Positions 19,297 through 28,752 of a stretch of DNA of 42,405 bases are shown piece by piece. This DNA comes from Terfezia claveryi (taxonomy: Eukaryota; Ascomycota; Pezizomycetes; Pezizales; Pezizaceae). Position numbers and translations under genes: made by a program. The stretch lies in assembly GCA_015179025.1 (NCBI GenBank), contig WHUX01000331.1, positions 1 through 42,405 of the forward strand, in the 5' to 3' direction. Numbering within the stretch: position 1 is the first letter of the stretch; every line of letters starts with the position of its first letter. The notes beneath the pieces were generated by a model, which saw only the letters and a program-made list of their open reading frames with translations, did no database searches and was not told where the DNA came from.

Positions 19297-19317
19297 TTAC
19301 TGACACTAGCAAGGGAC
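19272..19317 (+). promoter_or_regulatory. Programmed -1 ribosomal frameshift site of family B
   Basis: GGGAAAA (19272-19278) is in the gag frame as G GGA AAA, five codons before the gag TAG. Slipping back one base enters the pol frame, open from 19266. A 5-nt spacer is followed by a perfect 9-bp stem, GTCCCTTGC (19284-19292) with GCAAGGGAC (19309-19317), whose loop contains the gag stop. The same heptamer, spacing and stem occur in B2 and B4. A further pseudoknot pairing is not clear. Confidence 0.85.
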
Positions 19318-22300
19318 CTACCCCAGGCCATTTGTCTTTGTCTGAATTTTCTGTGTATTCCGCTTCTTCTGTTGTTGACGAATCTCGCTTGTTCAGCGAG
19401 CATTTTGTTGTATCTATCTCTCTCAATATCAATGATAGAACGATTACCACGTCAGCCCTTATAGATTGCGGAGCCTCAGGAATTGCATTCGTTGACCAGG
19501 CCTTTGTCAGTAAATTCGCTATACCCACGTCCAAGCTCAAAACCCCCCGCGTTCTGGATGTTATCGACGGTCGACCCATCTCCTCCGGGGATATCACCGA
19601 TATTGCGTGCGTGCCTGCCCTGGTCGGGGATCACTCCGAGGCAAACCTCCCAATGTTCGTGACAAAGCTCAAATACCCAATTGTCCTTGGAATCCCCTGG
19701 CTTAGAATGCATGATGTATCGGTCAGCTTCGGCTCCTACACCCTGCAGTTCAACAGCCAATATTGCAAAAAGCACTGCGGGAATCCAAAGGCCACCGTCA
19801 CTGGGTTGTGTGCCTTGCCCACCCTGATAATCTACCCGACCCAGGTAGTGCACCTGCCTGCGCACCTCGATGCCAATTCCCCTGTTCCCCCCGCTTTTCC
19901 CCCTGTGCCCCCGATTTCTCCTGTGCCCCCGGTTTCCCCTGTGCCCCCTGTTCCCCCTGTCCCCTCTGTGCCCCCGAGTCCCCAAAAACCTCTGAATGTT
20001 AGCTTCATCGGGGCAGGGGCTTTCGCTTACCTCACCAGGAGGCACAAGCTGAAGGCTCATGCCCTATCTATACACGAGGTTAACCTGGAAATCAACAAGA
20101 TGCGGCCTAAGGAGGAGTGGAAGGCTATGGTCCCGGATGAATATCACAAGTTTATTGATCTGTTCTCGGAAAAAGCCGCGGAGAAGCTAGCGCCCCACCG
20201 GCCATATGACCACACGATTCCGCTGATAGAGGGTAAGACCCCCCCCTATGGGCCCCTCTATGGAATGTCCCGGTTGGAGCTGGAAGCTTTGAAGAAATAC
20301 TTGGAGGAAAACCTCAACAAGAGCTTTATTCGCCATAGCTCCTCCCCAGTGGGTGCTCCTGTGCTGTTCGTGAAGAAGTCGGATGGCTCTCTTCGGTTGT
20401 GCGTTGATTATCGTGGCCTGAACGAGATAACGGTCAAGAACAAGTATCCCCTACCTCTGATTCAGGAAACATTAGCCAGGCTCTCCAAGGCAAAATGGTT
20501 CACCAAACTGGATTTAAGAGGGGCTTACAACCTGGTACGGATCGCCGAGGGGGAGGAGTGGAAAACTGCCTTCCGGACGCGATATGGCCATTTTGAGTAT
20601 AATGTGATGCCTTTCGGCTTAACCAACGCCCCCGCCTCTTTTCAGCACTTTATCAATGATACTCTGCGGGACTTTCTGGACGTATTCTGCACCGCCTACC
20701 TGGACGATATCCTCATTTACTCGGATACCCTAGCAGAACACAAGATCCACGTCCGACAAGTGCTGGAGAAGCTGGAGGGAGCTGGGTTATATCTGAAGCC
20801 GGAAAAATGTTAGTTCCATGTGCAGAAGGTCAAGTATCTGGGGCTAATTATCACCACGGAGGGCATCCAGATGGACTATGCAAAGGTTGCTGCGATCCAG
20901 GAGTGGGAAACTCCAGCCAACCTCAAGGATGTACAGGCCTTCCTGGGTTTTGCTAACTTCTATCGCCGGTTCATTCTGGGATATTCGAAGATTGTGGCAC
21001 CACTGACAGCATTAACCAAGACCAAGGGCATGGAAAAGGGCCAACGCTTCCAGTGGGGTCTGGAAGCCCAATCTGCCTTCGAGAAACTCAAGGAAGCCTT
21101 CTGCTCAGCCCCGATCCTGGCCCACTTCGACCCCGACAGCGAGTGTATCGTAGAAACAGATGCCTCCGACTATATGTCCGCCGGAATCCTGTCCCAGCAT
21201 GTGAACGGCATCCTCCACCCAGTGGCATACTTCTCAAAAAAGCACTCCCCGGCGGAGTGTAATTATGAAATCTATGATAAGGAGTTAATGGCCATTGTGC
21301 GAGCATTCGAGGAGTGGAGGCCACACCTGGAGTCAGCTAAGGGGATCATTGAGGTGCTATCCGATCATAAGAATCTTGAGTACTTCACCACCACTAAGCT
21401 GCTGAACCGACGGCAGGCTAGGTGGTCGGAGTTCTTATCTCAATTCAACTTCAAGATCAAGTATCGGCCTGGAAAGGCTGGTGGGAAACCAGACGCACTG
21501 ACCAGGAGATCAGGAGATCTCCCTAAAGGGGGGGATGAAAGGCTGAAGTACCAAAATCAGGTGGTACTGAAACCTGAAAATCTCGACCTGGCGGCCACTA
21601 GCCATGCTGATGCTGATGCTGATGCTGATGCTGATGCTGATGCTGATGCTGATACTGATGCTGATGCTGATGCTAAAGCTGAAGCGAACCCAGGAGCAGA
21701 TCTCCTTCTGCGGATACAACGGGCATATGCGGAGGAAGACCTGGTTAAGGATATAATCGCTGCAGTGGAGTCTGGACAGCGCCGTCACACCAAGATTTCC
21801 CTAGCCGAGTGCACCACTCAGGACGGCCTCCTATACCACCTAGATCGGCTCTATATACCTGAAGGAGAGCTGCGGATGCAGCTGATCAAGGAACACCATG
21901 ATACCCTGGCTGCGGGTCATCCTGGAGTAGCTAAAACGTTAGAGCTGCTAGCTAGGCAATATACGTGGATTGACCAACGGAAGAAGGTGGAGCAGTACAT
22001 ACGGAATTGCCATGTCTGCAAGCGTGCCAAACCCACCCGCCACGCTCCGTATGGTACCCTGAAGCCCCTGGAAGTCCCAGAACAACCCTGGCAACACCTG
22101 ACTATGGACTTCGTCACCGGATTGCCGGAAGACTCGGGATTCAACGCCATCTTGATGGTAGTGGATCGGTTAACGAAAATAAGGCATGTGATACCCTGTC
22201 GAGACACCTGCTCGGCCCCCGAATTGGCATCCCTCTACCTGGATAATGTCTTCCATTACCATGGCCTCCCAGCGTCGATTGTCTCAGACCGTGGCCCTCA

Positions 22301-23162
22301 GTTCGTCGCCGACTTCTGGAAAACATTCTGTGAGCTGTTGGGTATTGAAGTACACCTGTCTACGGCATACCACCCTCAGACTGATGGCCAGTCAGAACGT
22401 ATGAACGCCATCATGGAGCAATATCTGAGGGCGTACATCAATTACCAGCAGAATAACTGGGTTTCATTGCTGGCCACCTGCGAATTCTCCGCCAACAACC
22501 ACTTCTCTGAGACCCTGAAGACCTCCCCATTCCTGGCCAATTATGGCTGGCACCCTCGGTTCGTAGACTCCCTAGCACCTCTGCGCAAGGCCAGGGAGAA
22601 CGCCCCAGCTAAGGAGTTCGCCACGCAGATTTCTGAACTTCACTCTACCCTGAAAGCCGAGCTGGGATATGCGCAAGCCAGGCAAGCTGAATATGCCAAT
22701 GGATCACGGTTGCCAGCCCCCAAGTATCAGCCAGGAGATAAGGTGTGGCTCTCCAGCCGGCACTTCCGGACGGAACGGCCATCTCGCAAGCTCGACCACA
22801 AGTTCCTGGGTCCATTCGAGGTGTTGTCTGCTGTGGGCACTCATGCCTATCGATTGAGGTTCCCCAAGGACATCAAACGCCACCCGGTTGTACACGTATC
22901 GGAAATTGAGCCAGCGGCTGACGATCCCCTCCCAGGGCAGAAACACCCCCCTCCCCCTCCTGTGATGATCGAAGGTGAGGAGGAATGGGAGGTAGAGGAA
23001 GTGCTGGACTCCCGAAGAAGGTATAGGCACCTGCAATATAAGGTCAAATGGCTGGGAGATGAGGAGACGACCTGGCAACCAGCGGAGGACCTGGAAAACG
23101 CCCCTGACCTGGTCACCCTATTCCACCAGCGTTACCCTCTCAAGCCTCGCCCCGCTGAATGA
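19278..23162 (+). pseudogene. Pol of element B: protease, RT, RNase H, integrase, chromodomain, with one TAG
   Basis: About 1294 codons in one frame with a single stop, TAG 20811-20813. B4 has GAA and B2 AAA there, so it is a point mutation. The protease motif IDCGASG is at 19461-19481. A Pro-rich linker (19876-19990) leads to RT with [11 protein letters not shown] (YLDD at 20697-20708). RNase H starts ETDASDYMS (about 21154) with [14 protein letters not shown] linker holds an Ala-Asp repeat (21606-21674). The integrase zinc domain follows (HHDTLAAGHPG, CHVCKRAK), then the core with acidic residues at 22107, 22287 and 22395 (DX59DX35E). A GPFEVLSAVGTHAYRLRFP module and a chromodomain (about 22984-23140, KVKWLGDEETTWQP) end it. 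The stop falls just after the RT active site, so no complete enzyme is made without readthrough. Confidence 0.95.
21606..21674 (+). repeat. In-frame GCTGAT repeat coding poly(Ala-Asp) in B pol
   Basis: About eleven hexamer units (one ACTGAT) encode alternating Ala and Asp between RNase H and integrase. B4 has only a short LAEAEAD there and B2 a short form. B3 keeps a mutated longer version (29071-29096). It is a length-variable acidic linker caused by slippage. Confidence 0.9.
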
Positions 23163-23351
23163 TATTTTTGTCTTGTCTTCGTCGATTTAGAGTTGGAATT
23201 ATGATTGTTGTTTCTGTTGTTGTCAGGTTGTTCGGAGTTGGGGTCTTTGTCCTTACTTTGTTGTTGTTGTTGTTGTTTCCTGTGTTGATTTTGCCAGTTA
23301 TCGTGCCCAGGCCTCCTAGTCGCTGGAGCTCCGAGCCTAAAGGGGGGATAG
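23163..23351 (+). other. 3' untranslated region and polypurine tract of B
   Basis: Contains TTG-rich runs (about 23215-23280) and ends in the purine tract AAAGGGGGGATAG (23339-23351) abutting the LTR. B2 keeps the same tract at 26150-26162. No gene seen. Confidence 0.8.
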
Positions 23352-23914
23352 TGTCACAACCGTCCTTTCCTAGCCAGGTTTGAGAGTCGGACGGAATCCC
23401 GTCCGACTCTCATTATTGTTGATTGATATCGTTGTTATCTCTGTTCCCGAGATAAGGGGTCTCGGGAACCTTATTCCTTCCGGTGGCCTTGGCCAGGAAG
23501 GAAGCCTGTATATATAGCTTGCTCTCTCCGCCCTCTTGTTGGATCCCCATCCAACGTCTTGTATACCCAATACAGGACCTTGCTTCCCCCAGCGCTTGTG
23601 CACCTCTCTTGTGCACATCCTTGTCTTGAACAAACAACTCTGCAGTACAGCTGCCTCCCTTGACACACGCGGCAACTGCCTCCGCGTGTCTCGTGTCTCT
23701 TGCCTCTTGCCTCTTGCCTCTTGCCTCTTGCCTCTTGCCTCTTGCCCTTGCCCCCGTCTCAGTCTTCCCCTGGTCACACACGTAGCGTTCCTACGTGTGT
23801 CTTACCCTAGCCTTTCCCCCGATCACACACGTAGCGCTCCTACGTGTGCGATTGCCCCTTGCCACTTCCCCGGCGTACCCCTTGGTCGCCTTGTCCCCCA
23901 GAGCCCTCGTTACA
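23352..23914 (+). repeat. 3' LTR of element B
   Basis: 563 bp. It differs from the 5' LTR by about a dozen positions, mostly C/T and A/G, and by one more 7-bp unit in the CCTCTTG array. Both CACACGTAG hairpins are present (23776-23800 with 10-bp arms, and 23826-23848). Confidence 0.96.
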
Positions 23915-24071
23915 ATTACTATAATGAAATACATGAGTTACTATGCCTTTATTATCATCTGCCGGCCGACGCTGGTGGCCTGATAATATCCTATTCCACT
24001 TAGGTTAAAAGTTGGTATGTAATGGGAGTTACATTTCATTGGGAAATGGAATGTGACTTCCTTACAATCCT

Positions 24072-25947
24072 CCACCTAGTGGCTTACTTCTCAAAAAAAT
24101 ACTCCCCGACTGAGTGCAATTACAAGATCTATGACAAGTAGTTAATGGCTATTGTAAGGGCATTCGAGGAGTGGAGGCTACACCTAAAGTCAGCTAAAGG
24201 GATTATCGAAGTATTATCTGATCATAAAAACCTTAAGTATTTTACAACTACCAAGCTGCTCAACCGATAGCAGGCTAGGTGGTCGGAATTCCTCTCTCAG
24301 TTCAACTTTAAGATTAAATACCGTCCCAGAAAGGTTGGTGGCAAGCCCAATACATTAACCTGGAGATCAGGAGATCTCCTTAAAGTGGGGGATAAAAGGC
24401 TAAAATACCAAAATCAGGTAGTATTAATGCCCAAAAACCTTGATCTGGCAGCCAATATCCTTACTGATGTTGAGGCGAGAGCTAACCTCTGACAGCTGGT
24501 AAGACAGGCATATGAAGAGGACCCCTTGGCCAAGAAAATCATTGCTACAGTGGATTCTAGCCAGTGCCACTACCCCAAGATCTCATTGGCTGAATATGCC
24601 ATCTAGAAAAGCCTCCTTTACTACCGTGAACAGCTCTATATACCAGAAGGAGGGGGGTTATGCCTAAGGCTGATTGAGGAATACCACGACACCCTAGTAG
24701 CAGGACACCCTGGAGTAGCCAAGACATTAGAACTCCAAGCTAGACAATATACCTAGATTGACTAAAGAAAGGATATGGAATGGTATATACGGAACTGCCA
24801 TGTTTGCAAATGTGCTAAGCCAATCCACTATGCCCCGTATGGCACCCTAAAACCTCTGGACATCCTGGATCAGCCTTGGTCACACCTGACCATGGATTTT
24901 GTGACAGAACTGCTAGAAGACTCAGAGTTCAATGCCATCCTGATGGTGGTTGATCAGTTGATAAAAATGAGGCATGTTGTACTATGTCGAGATACCTGTT
25001 CTGCTCAGGAGCTGGCCAACCTCTATCTCAACAACATGTTCTGGTACCATGGGCTCCCCGAATCTATTGTGTCTGACCGTAGCCCTTAGTTCACCTCGGA
25101 CTTTTGGAGAGCCTTTTATGAGCTTCTGGGGATCAAAGTGTGTTTGTCAATAGTATATTACCCTTAGACGGATGGCCAATTGGAGAGGATAAATGCCGTT
25201 ATGAAGCAATATCTATAGGCCTTTGCCAATTACCAGCAGGATAACTGGGTTTCATTGCTGGCTACCTGTGAATTCGCCATGAACAACTAGTTCTCGGAAT
25301 CCTCCAAAACCTCTCATTTCCTAGCTAACTATGGTTGGCACCCCCAGTTTGTAGATGCTCTAGCACCCCTGCAAAAAGCTGGCACCCTCCCAGCTAACGA
25401 GTTCACAGTTGGAATTACTGAACTCTACCATACCCTAAAAGCCAAGCTGGGATATGTACAAGCCAGGCAAGCTGAGTATGCCAATGGATCACGGCTGCCA
25501 GCCCCTAGATACTAGCCAGGGGACAAGGTGTGGCTCTCCAGCTGGCACTTTAGGATAGAAAGCCCCTCCCGGAAGCTGGATTATAAATTCCTGAGCCCCT
25601 TTGAGGTATTGGCAGCTATAGGTACTCATGCCTATTGATTGAGGTTTCCCAAAAACATCAAATGGCACCCGGTTGTTTATGTCTCCAAGATCGAACCTCC
25701 TGCGGATGACCCTCTCCCAGGACAGAAATACTCTCCAACTCCCCCAGTAGTTATTGAAGGTGAGGAGGAACAGGAGGTGGAGGATATACTGGACTCCTGG
25801 AAAAGGTACGGATGCCTATAATATAAGATTAAATAGCTGGGGGATGAGGAAACTACCTAGCAACCTGCAGAGGACCTGGAAAATGTATAGGACCTGGTTG
25901 CCCTATTCCACCAATATTATTTACAAAAGCCTTAGCCTACTGAATAA
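24072..25947 (+). pseudogene. B2 pol, 3' part: rest of RNase H, integrase, chromodomain
   Basis: Resumes exactly where 17067 stopped, with the VAYFSKKYSPTECNY equivalent, and runs colinear with B. It includes the integrase zinc domain (CHVCKCAK at about 24796), the first acidic residue (MDFVTELLEDSEF at about 24892), a damaged SDRSP (about 25073) and a decayed chromodomain. It ends at TAA 25945-25947. Stops are mostly TAG at former CAG and TGG codons (for example 24139, 24268, 24604, 25087). Confidence 0.88.
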
Positions 25948-26162
25948 TACCTTGCCTTATCCTTACTCATCCAGAGTTGTAGATTGTGCCCTTTGTTGTT
26001 GCTGTTGTTGTTGTTGTTGTTATTTTACCTACTTCCGGCATTAGGGTTGTGTTATGGGTTATTGGTTTCACTCACCTGTTTTATATGTTTTTCGCCTTGC
26101 CTTTCGCCTTGCCTTTCACCTTGTCTTTTGTCGCTTGGGCTCCGAGCCTAAAGGGGGGATAG
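25948..26162 (+). other. 3' untranslated region of B2
   Basis: Contains a TTG/CTG-repeat run (about 25996-26022), as in B, and the purine tract before the LTR. No gene. Confidence 0.75.
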
Positions 26163-26668
26163 TGTCACAACCGTCTCTTCCTAGTCTAGTCTGACCTCGT
26201 TATTGTTATTTGTTGTTCCTTCTGACATTACCTGTGATATAGGTGATAGTGTTGTTATCTCGGGTCCCGAGATAAGGGGTCTCAGAAACCTTATTCCTTC
26301 TGATAGCCTTAGCTAGGAAGGAAGCCTGTATATATAGCTTGCTCTCTCTGCCCTCTCGTTGGATCTCTATCTAATGTCTTGTATATCCAATACAGGACCT
26401 TGCCTTTCCCAGCACTTGTGCACCTCCCTTGTGCACCCCCTTGTCTTATAAACAGCTCTGCAGCACAGCTGCCTCCCTCCGACATATGTAGCAACTGCCT
26501 CCGCATATCTCGTACCTCTTGCCCTTTGCCTCTCTTGCCTTTTACCCTTGCCCCTCGTCCCAGCCTTCTCTTAGTCATATATGTAGTGTTCCTACATGTG
26601 TCTTACCCTAGCCCTGCCCTTACTCTGGTATATCCCTTGGTTGCCTTGTCCCTAGAGCTGTCATTATA
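26163..26668 (+). repeat. 3' LTR of B2, transition-damaged
   Basis: 506 bp aligned to the B LTR from TGTCACAACCG to the end, which reads TATA instead of TACA. The 14-bp-arm palindrome near the 5' end and the second CACACGTAG hairpin are missing; the first hairpin remains as a damaged version (about 26577-26598). The next bases (ATATGTTGGG) resemble the internal leader that follows a 5' LTR in B and B4, so this LTR might once have been followed by another element. Confidence 0.88.
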
Positions 26669-26689
26669 ATATGTTGGGTAAGGCCATAC

Positions 26690-27131
26690 TGCTTTTGAGG
26701 TAGATGACAGTTGTAGATTCATTTGATATGACTTCTCAAATTGATCTTTCTGTTAGAAAATCATGAACTTTTCAGCTGCTTTAGCTAACAATTCCTTTTT
26801 CCTTTTTAATAACATGCTGTTTATTGTTAGGTATATAAATACCTGTTATAGCCTTTGGCACCATGAAGGTTTATTTTTATCCTAAAAGGCTTTTATTGCA
26901 GGAGGTGTTATGATTTTTACTTCAGGCATAACTAAATTTGGTCCAAGAATTATTTCCCTCCTTTCTATATCCTTTTCTGGAATATCTTTCCCAGCTGGGA
27001 CTTTCTTTTTAGAGGTATTAACTAACTTGGTCTTGAGTGCTTCTAGCTCCTCACTTGTCATTACCTTTCTCCTGCCTTTCCTAGCTCTTCCATCAGCAAG
27101 AAAAGAGTGGCATTGGGACGCCAGGTGGTGT
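26690..27131 (-). pseudogene. Decayed lysine/glutamate-rich coding remnant, unknown family
   Basis: One minus-strand frame reads protein-like from 27131 to 26690 with only three stops. It includes a clean stretch from the methionine at 27061 (MTSEELEALKTKLVNTS...) to TAG 26884-26882. A second stretch from the methionine at 26815 (MLLKRKKELLAKAAEKF) is in the same frame. The product is highly basic and acidic by turns, like the tail of a DNA-transposon or retroelement protein. I cannot assign it. It is cut on its left by the end of the B2 LTR region. Confidence 0.4.
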
Positions 27132-27320
27132 CTCTAGGAGACAGGGTTGTCTCTGGTGTCATTTATGTCTTTTATGTCTCCTAGGTGTCTCCTAAGTGTC
27201 TCCCATATGTCTCCCAGTGTCTTCCAGTGTCTCTAAGAGACACTGGAAGACATTCTGCCAATCATGAAGACACACCTTGTCTCCAGTAGTAATACTGTCT
27301 CTAGAGACATTGGAGACAAA
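27128..27320. repeat. GTCTC-rich repeat block with a 17-bp-arm perfect palindrome
   Basis: Roughly fifteen copies of GTCTC or its complement occur within 190 bases. The left half is mostly TGTCTCC-type, the right half mostly GAGACA-type. At its centre is a perfect inverted repeat, 27218-27234 with 27236-27252 (arms TGTCTTCCAGTGTCTCT, one-base spacer). The outer parts (CTCTAGGAGACA and CTCTAGAGACA) are again palindromic. This looks like a small inverted-repeat transposon or a fold-back remnant. No target duplication was found. Confidence 0.65.
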
Positions 27321-27372
27321 CTATTTTCTTTCCTGATGTCCCTCCATAACTTCACTAGTTTTCTTTTGCTAA

Positions 27373-27633
27373 GGAGTTTCTATATCTATCAGATATTATA
27401 TCACTAATTCCTTAGACTCTGTTTCTTCTATTCTTGCTTTCTTTAAGGTAGATCCTGATAAGGAAGGATCTACTTCTTATAAACTTCTTTTTTATCCTCT
27501 CTCTATAGCTTTTGATACTAAGATTAATTATGGTAAAGGTAAGAGGACCCTAAAGACGAAAAGGGTAACTTTTGTTGATGAGATTGTTGTAGGAGCAGAG
27601 TTTCCTATTAATGCTAGGAAGAAAGTTGAGTAG
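27373..27633 (+). pseudogene. Decayed coding remnant upstream of the second D-type LTR
   Basis: An 86-codon frame without stops or an ATG (contains KVDPDKEGSTSYKLLFYPLS and KRVTFVDEIVVGAEF). In the same frame after TAG 27631 it continues as protein-like sequence interrupted by TAGs (YRNFLYSAYWEN, REWGWNTL) to about 27775. The TAGs look like RIP hits at CAG and TGG. It may be the 3' end of the internal region of the element whose 3' LTR is 28164-28752. The domain is not recognised. Confidence 0.4.
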
Positions 27634-27775
27634 AAGGATAGGGGTTAGACTGCTAGGTATTTGTGTTCTTTCTAGAGGGAAAGGTACAGAAACTTTCTTT
27701 ATTCTGCTTATTGGGAGAATTCCTAATTTTTCTTTAGGCTAGATAGAGAGTGGGGCTGGAACACTCTCTAGAGTT

Positions 27776-28163
27776 TGGATATTAATAGGACTAGTTCCTA
27801 TAATCCTCACCTTTATTAGACTTCTGAGGCAGTTTCTAGGTCTTAGAGCTACTAGTTTAGGTAGTTATATTCTTTTCTTATGTATTTGCTAGTTAAATAC
27901 AGTTATTCTATTATTTTTTGCCCTATTGCTATCTGTTGGATAGTCTTTTTATTGCTATTTGTTGAATAGTTTTATTGTTACTATTTGGAGGATAGTCTTA
28001 CTGCTGACTGTTAGACTTTGATACTACTATGCTTTATGCTATAGGCTTATACTAGCTCTAGGTTCTACTCTTGCTAGTAGAAACTATTATTGATTAGGTA
28101 AGGTTGATCAGGCCTTCTTAGTTAGGTAAGAATTAAGTTCTTAGATTAAAAAAATATAAAGGT
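27776..28163. other. AT-rich sequence without a recognisable gene
   Basis: About 390 bases with a CTATTTGTTGGATAGT-type motif repeated three to four times (27925-28010). It ends in an A/G-rich run (AAAAAAATATAAAGG, 28148-28162) that could be a polypurine tract for the following LTR. No open frame worth reporting. Confidence 0.5.
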
Positions 28164-28752
28164 TGTATAGGGGAACTGGACAATTAGATTAGATTAGATA
28201 AGAATCTAATCTAATCAAATAATCTTAGGCTAGTAATGTATACTACAAAGTAGATTACTAATAGTATATTATTTAGCCTCACTATTAATGTTATTATCAG
28301 TAGTATAAGATTACTATAATAGGTAAAGTAGTAGAGGAGTGCCAAAGGCACTTTAGAAATATAACCAGTAGAACTTCTATATTGATTGTACTCTAACTAT
28401 GTTCTGAGTTCTAACTGTCTGTTCAACTAAAGGAAAATTCAGGGAACTATATCTGTTCCTATCAGGATAGTGCTGGGATAGTGCTGAGGTAGTACACTAT
28501 TATCTGACTTTTACATGATTTGAAATCAACATGATAGAAATTTCTAGATAGTACTTCCAAATACTATCTAGTACAAAATAGGTTAAGTCTTAACTTTGAC
28601 TTAATATATAAAAGCATGTGAAATATTAGCAAAGCACATAGTACACAGAATATTGTGTATTTTGAGATGCTTGCTGAGTAAGAAAATATATAAGAAATAC
28701 ATTTGAGAGGGAGAGAGTTAGTTATAGGGTATGAGTAAGCTACTTCCTTACA
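28164..28752 (+). repeat. Second D-type LTR (D2), probably the 3' LTR of a truncated element
   Basis: Begins TGTATAGGGG after a purine-rich run and ends CTTCCTTACA, as the D LTR does. It shares the 11-bp repeat block and 27 identical bases with D. The B-family RNase H resumes at the next base (28753). Only the right side of the target site (attgt, 28753-28757) is visible; the left partner is absent, so the upstream side has been lost or rearranged. The left end is placed by the TG and the purine tract and is less sure than the right end. Confidence 0.65.

Larger units (their letters stand above)
17575..23914 (+). mobile_element. Element B: nearly intact Ty3/gypsy chromovirus nested in D
   Basis: 6340 bp: 5' LTR 17575-18134, gag, -1 frameshift, a 1.3-kb-plus pol reading to 23162, polypurine tract, 3' LTR 23352-23914. 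It is flanked by attac (17570-17574 and 23915-23919). The LTRs differ by about a dozen positions, mostly transitions, plus repeat-number changes, so it is older than A1 but much younger than B2. Gag carries a stop and three one-base losses, and pol one TAG. The same family is present as B2, B3 and B4 in this window. Confidence 0.97.
17068..24066 (+). mobile_element. Solo LTR of family D, interrupted by element B
   Basis: Two pieces, 17068-17574 and 23920-24066 (about 654 bp together), begin TGTAAAG and end CTTACA. They are flanked by the 5-bp duplication atcct (17063-17067 and 24067-24071) and sit inside B2 RNase H. There is no coding region, so this is a solo LTR left by LTR-LTR recombination. 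It holds an inverted GGGCCC AAAC GGGCCC (17269-17284) and an 11-bp tandem repeat. About 150 bp around 17380-17505 match the LTR at 28164-28752, including 27 identical bases (17479-17505 and 28514-28540). The family is unassigned; the 5-bp duplication and TG/CA ends fit an LTR element. Strand is set by analogy with the second copy. Confidence 0.85.
13832..26668 (+). mobile_element. Element B2: decayed family-B Ty3/gypsy element, interrupted by D and B
   Basis: Gag begins at 13971, pol at about 15149. The element breaks off in RNase H at 17067 and resumes in the same domain at 24072. It runs through integrase and chromodomain to 25947 and ends in a family-B 3' LTR (26163-26668). The break is exactly filled by the solo LTR D with its duplication atcct. 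Net length is about 5.8 kb without D and B. Pol is close to B throughout, but with many RIP-type stops. The 5' end (13832-13970) and gag N-terminus are unlike B, and no matching 5' LTR can be recognised. The left boundary is therefore uncertain: A2 may have inserted within this element's 5' LTR. Confidence 0.85.

Noticed and set aside
20805..20820. Programmed stop-codon readthrough at the TAG in B pol
   Set aside because: The stop is in the middle of reverse transcriptase and other copies have sense codons there.
21510..21788. Minus-strand frame with an Ile-Ser repeat over B pol
   Set aside because: It is the complement of the GCTGAT repeat.
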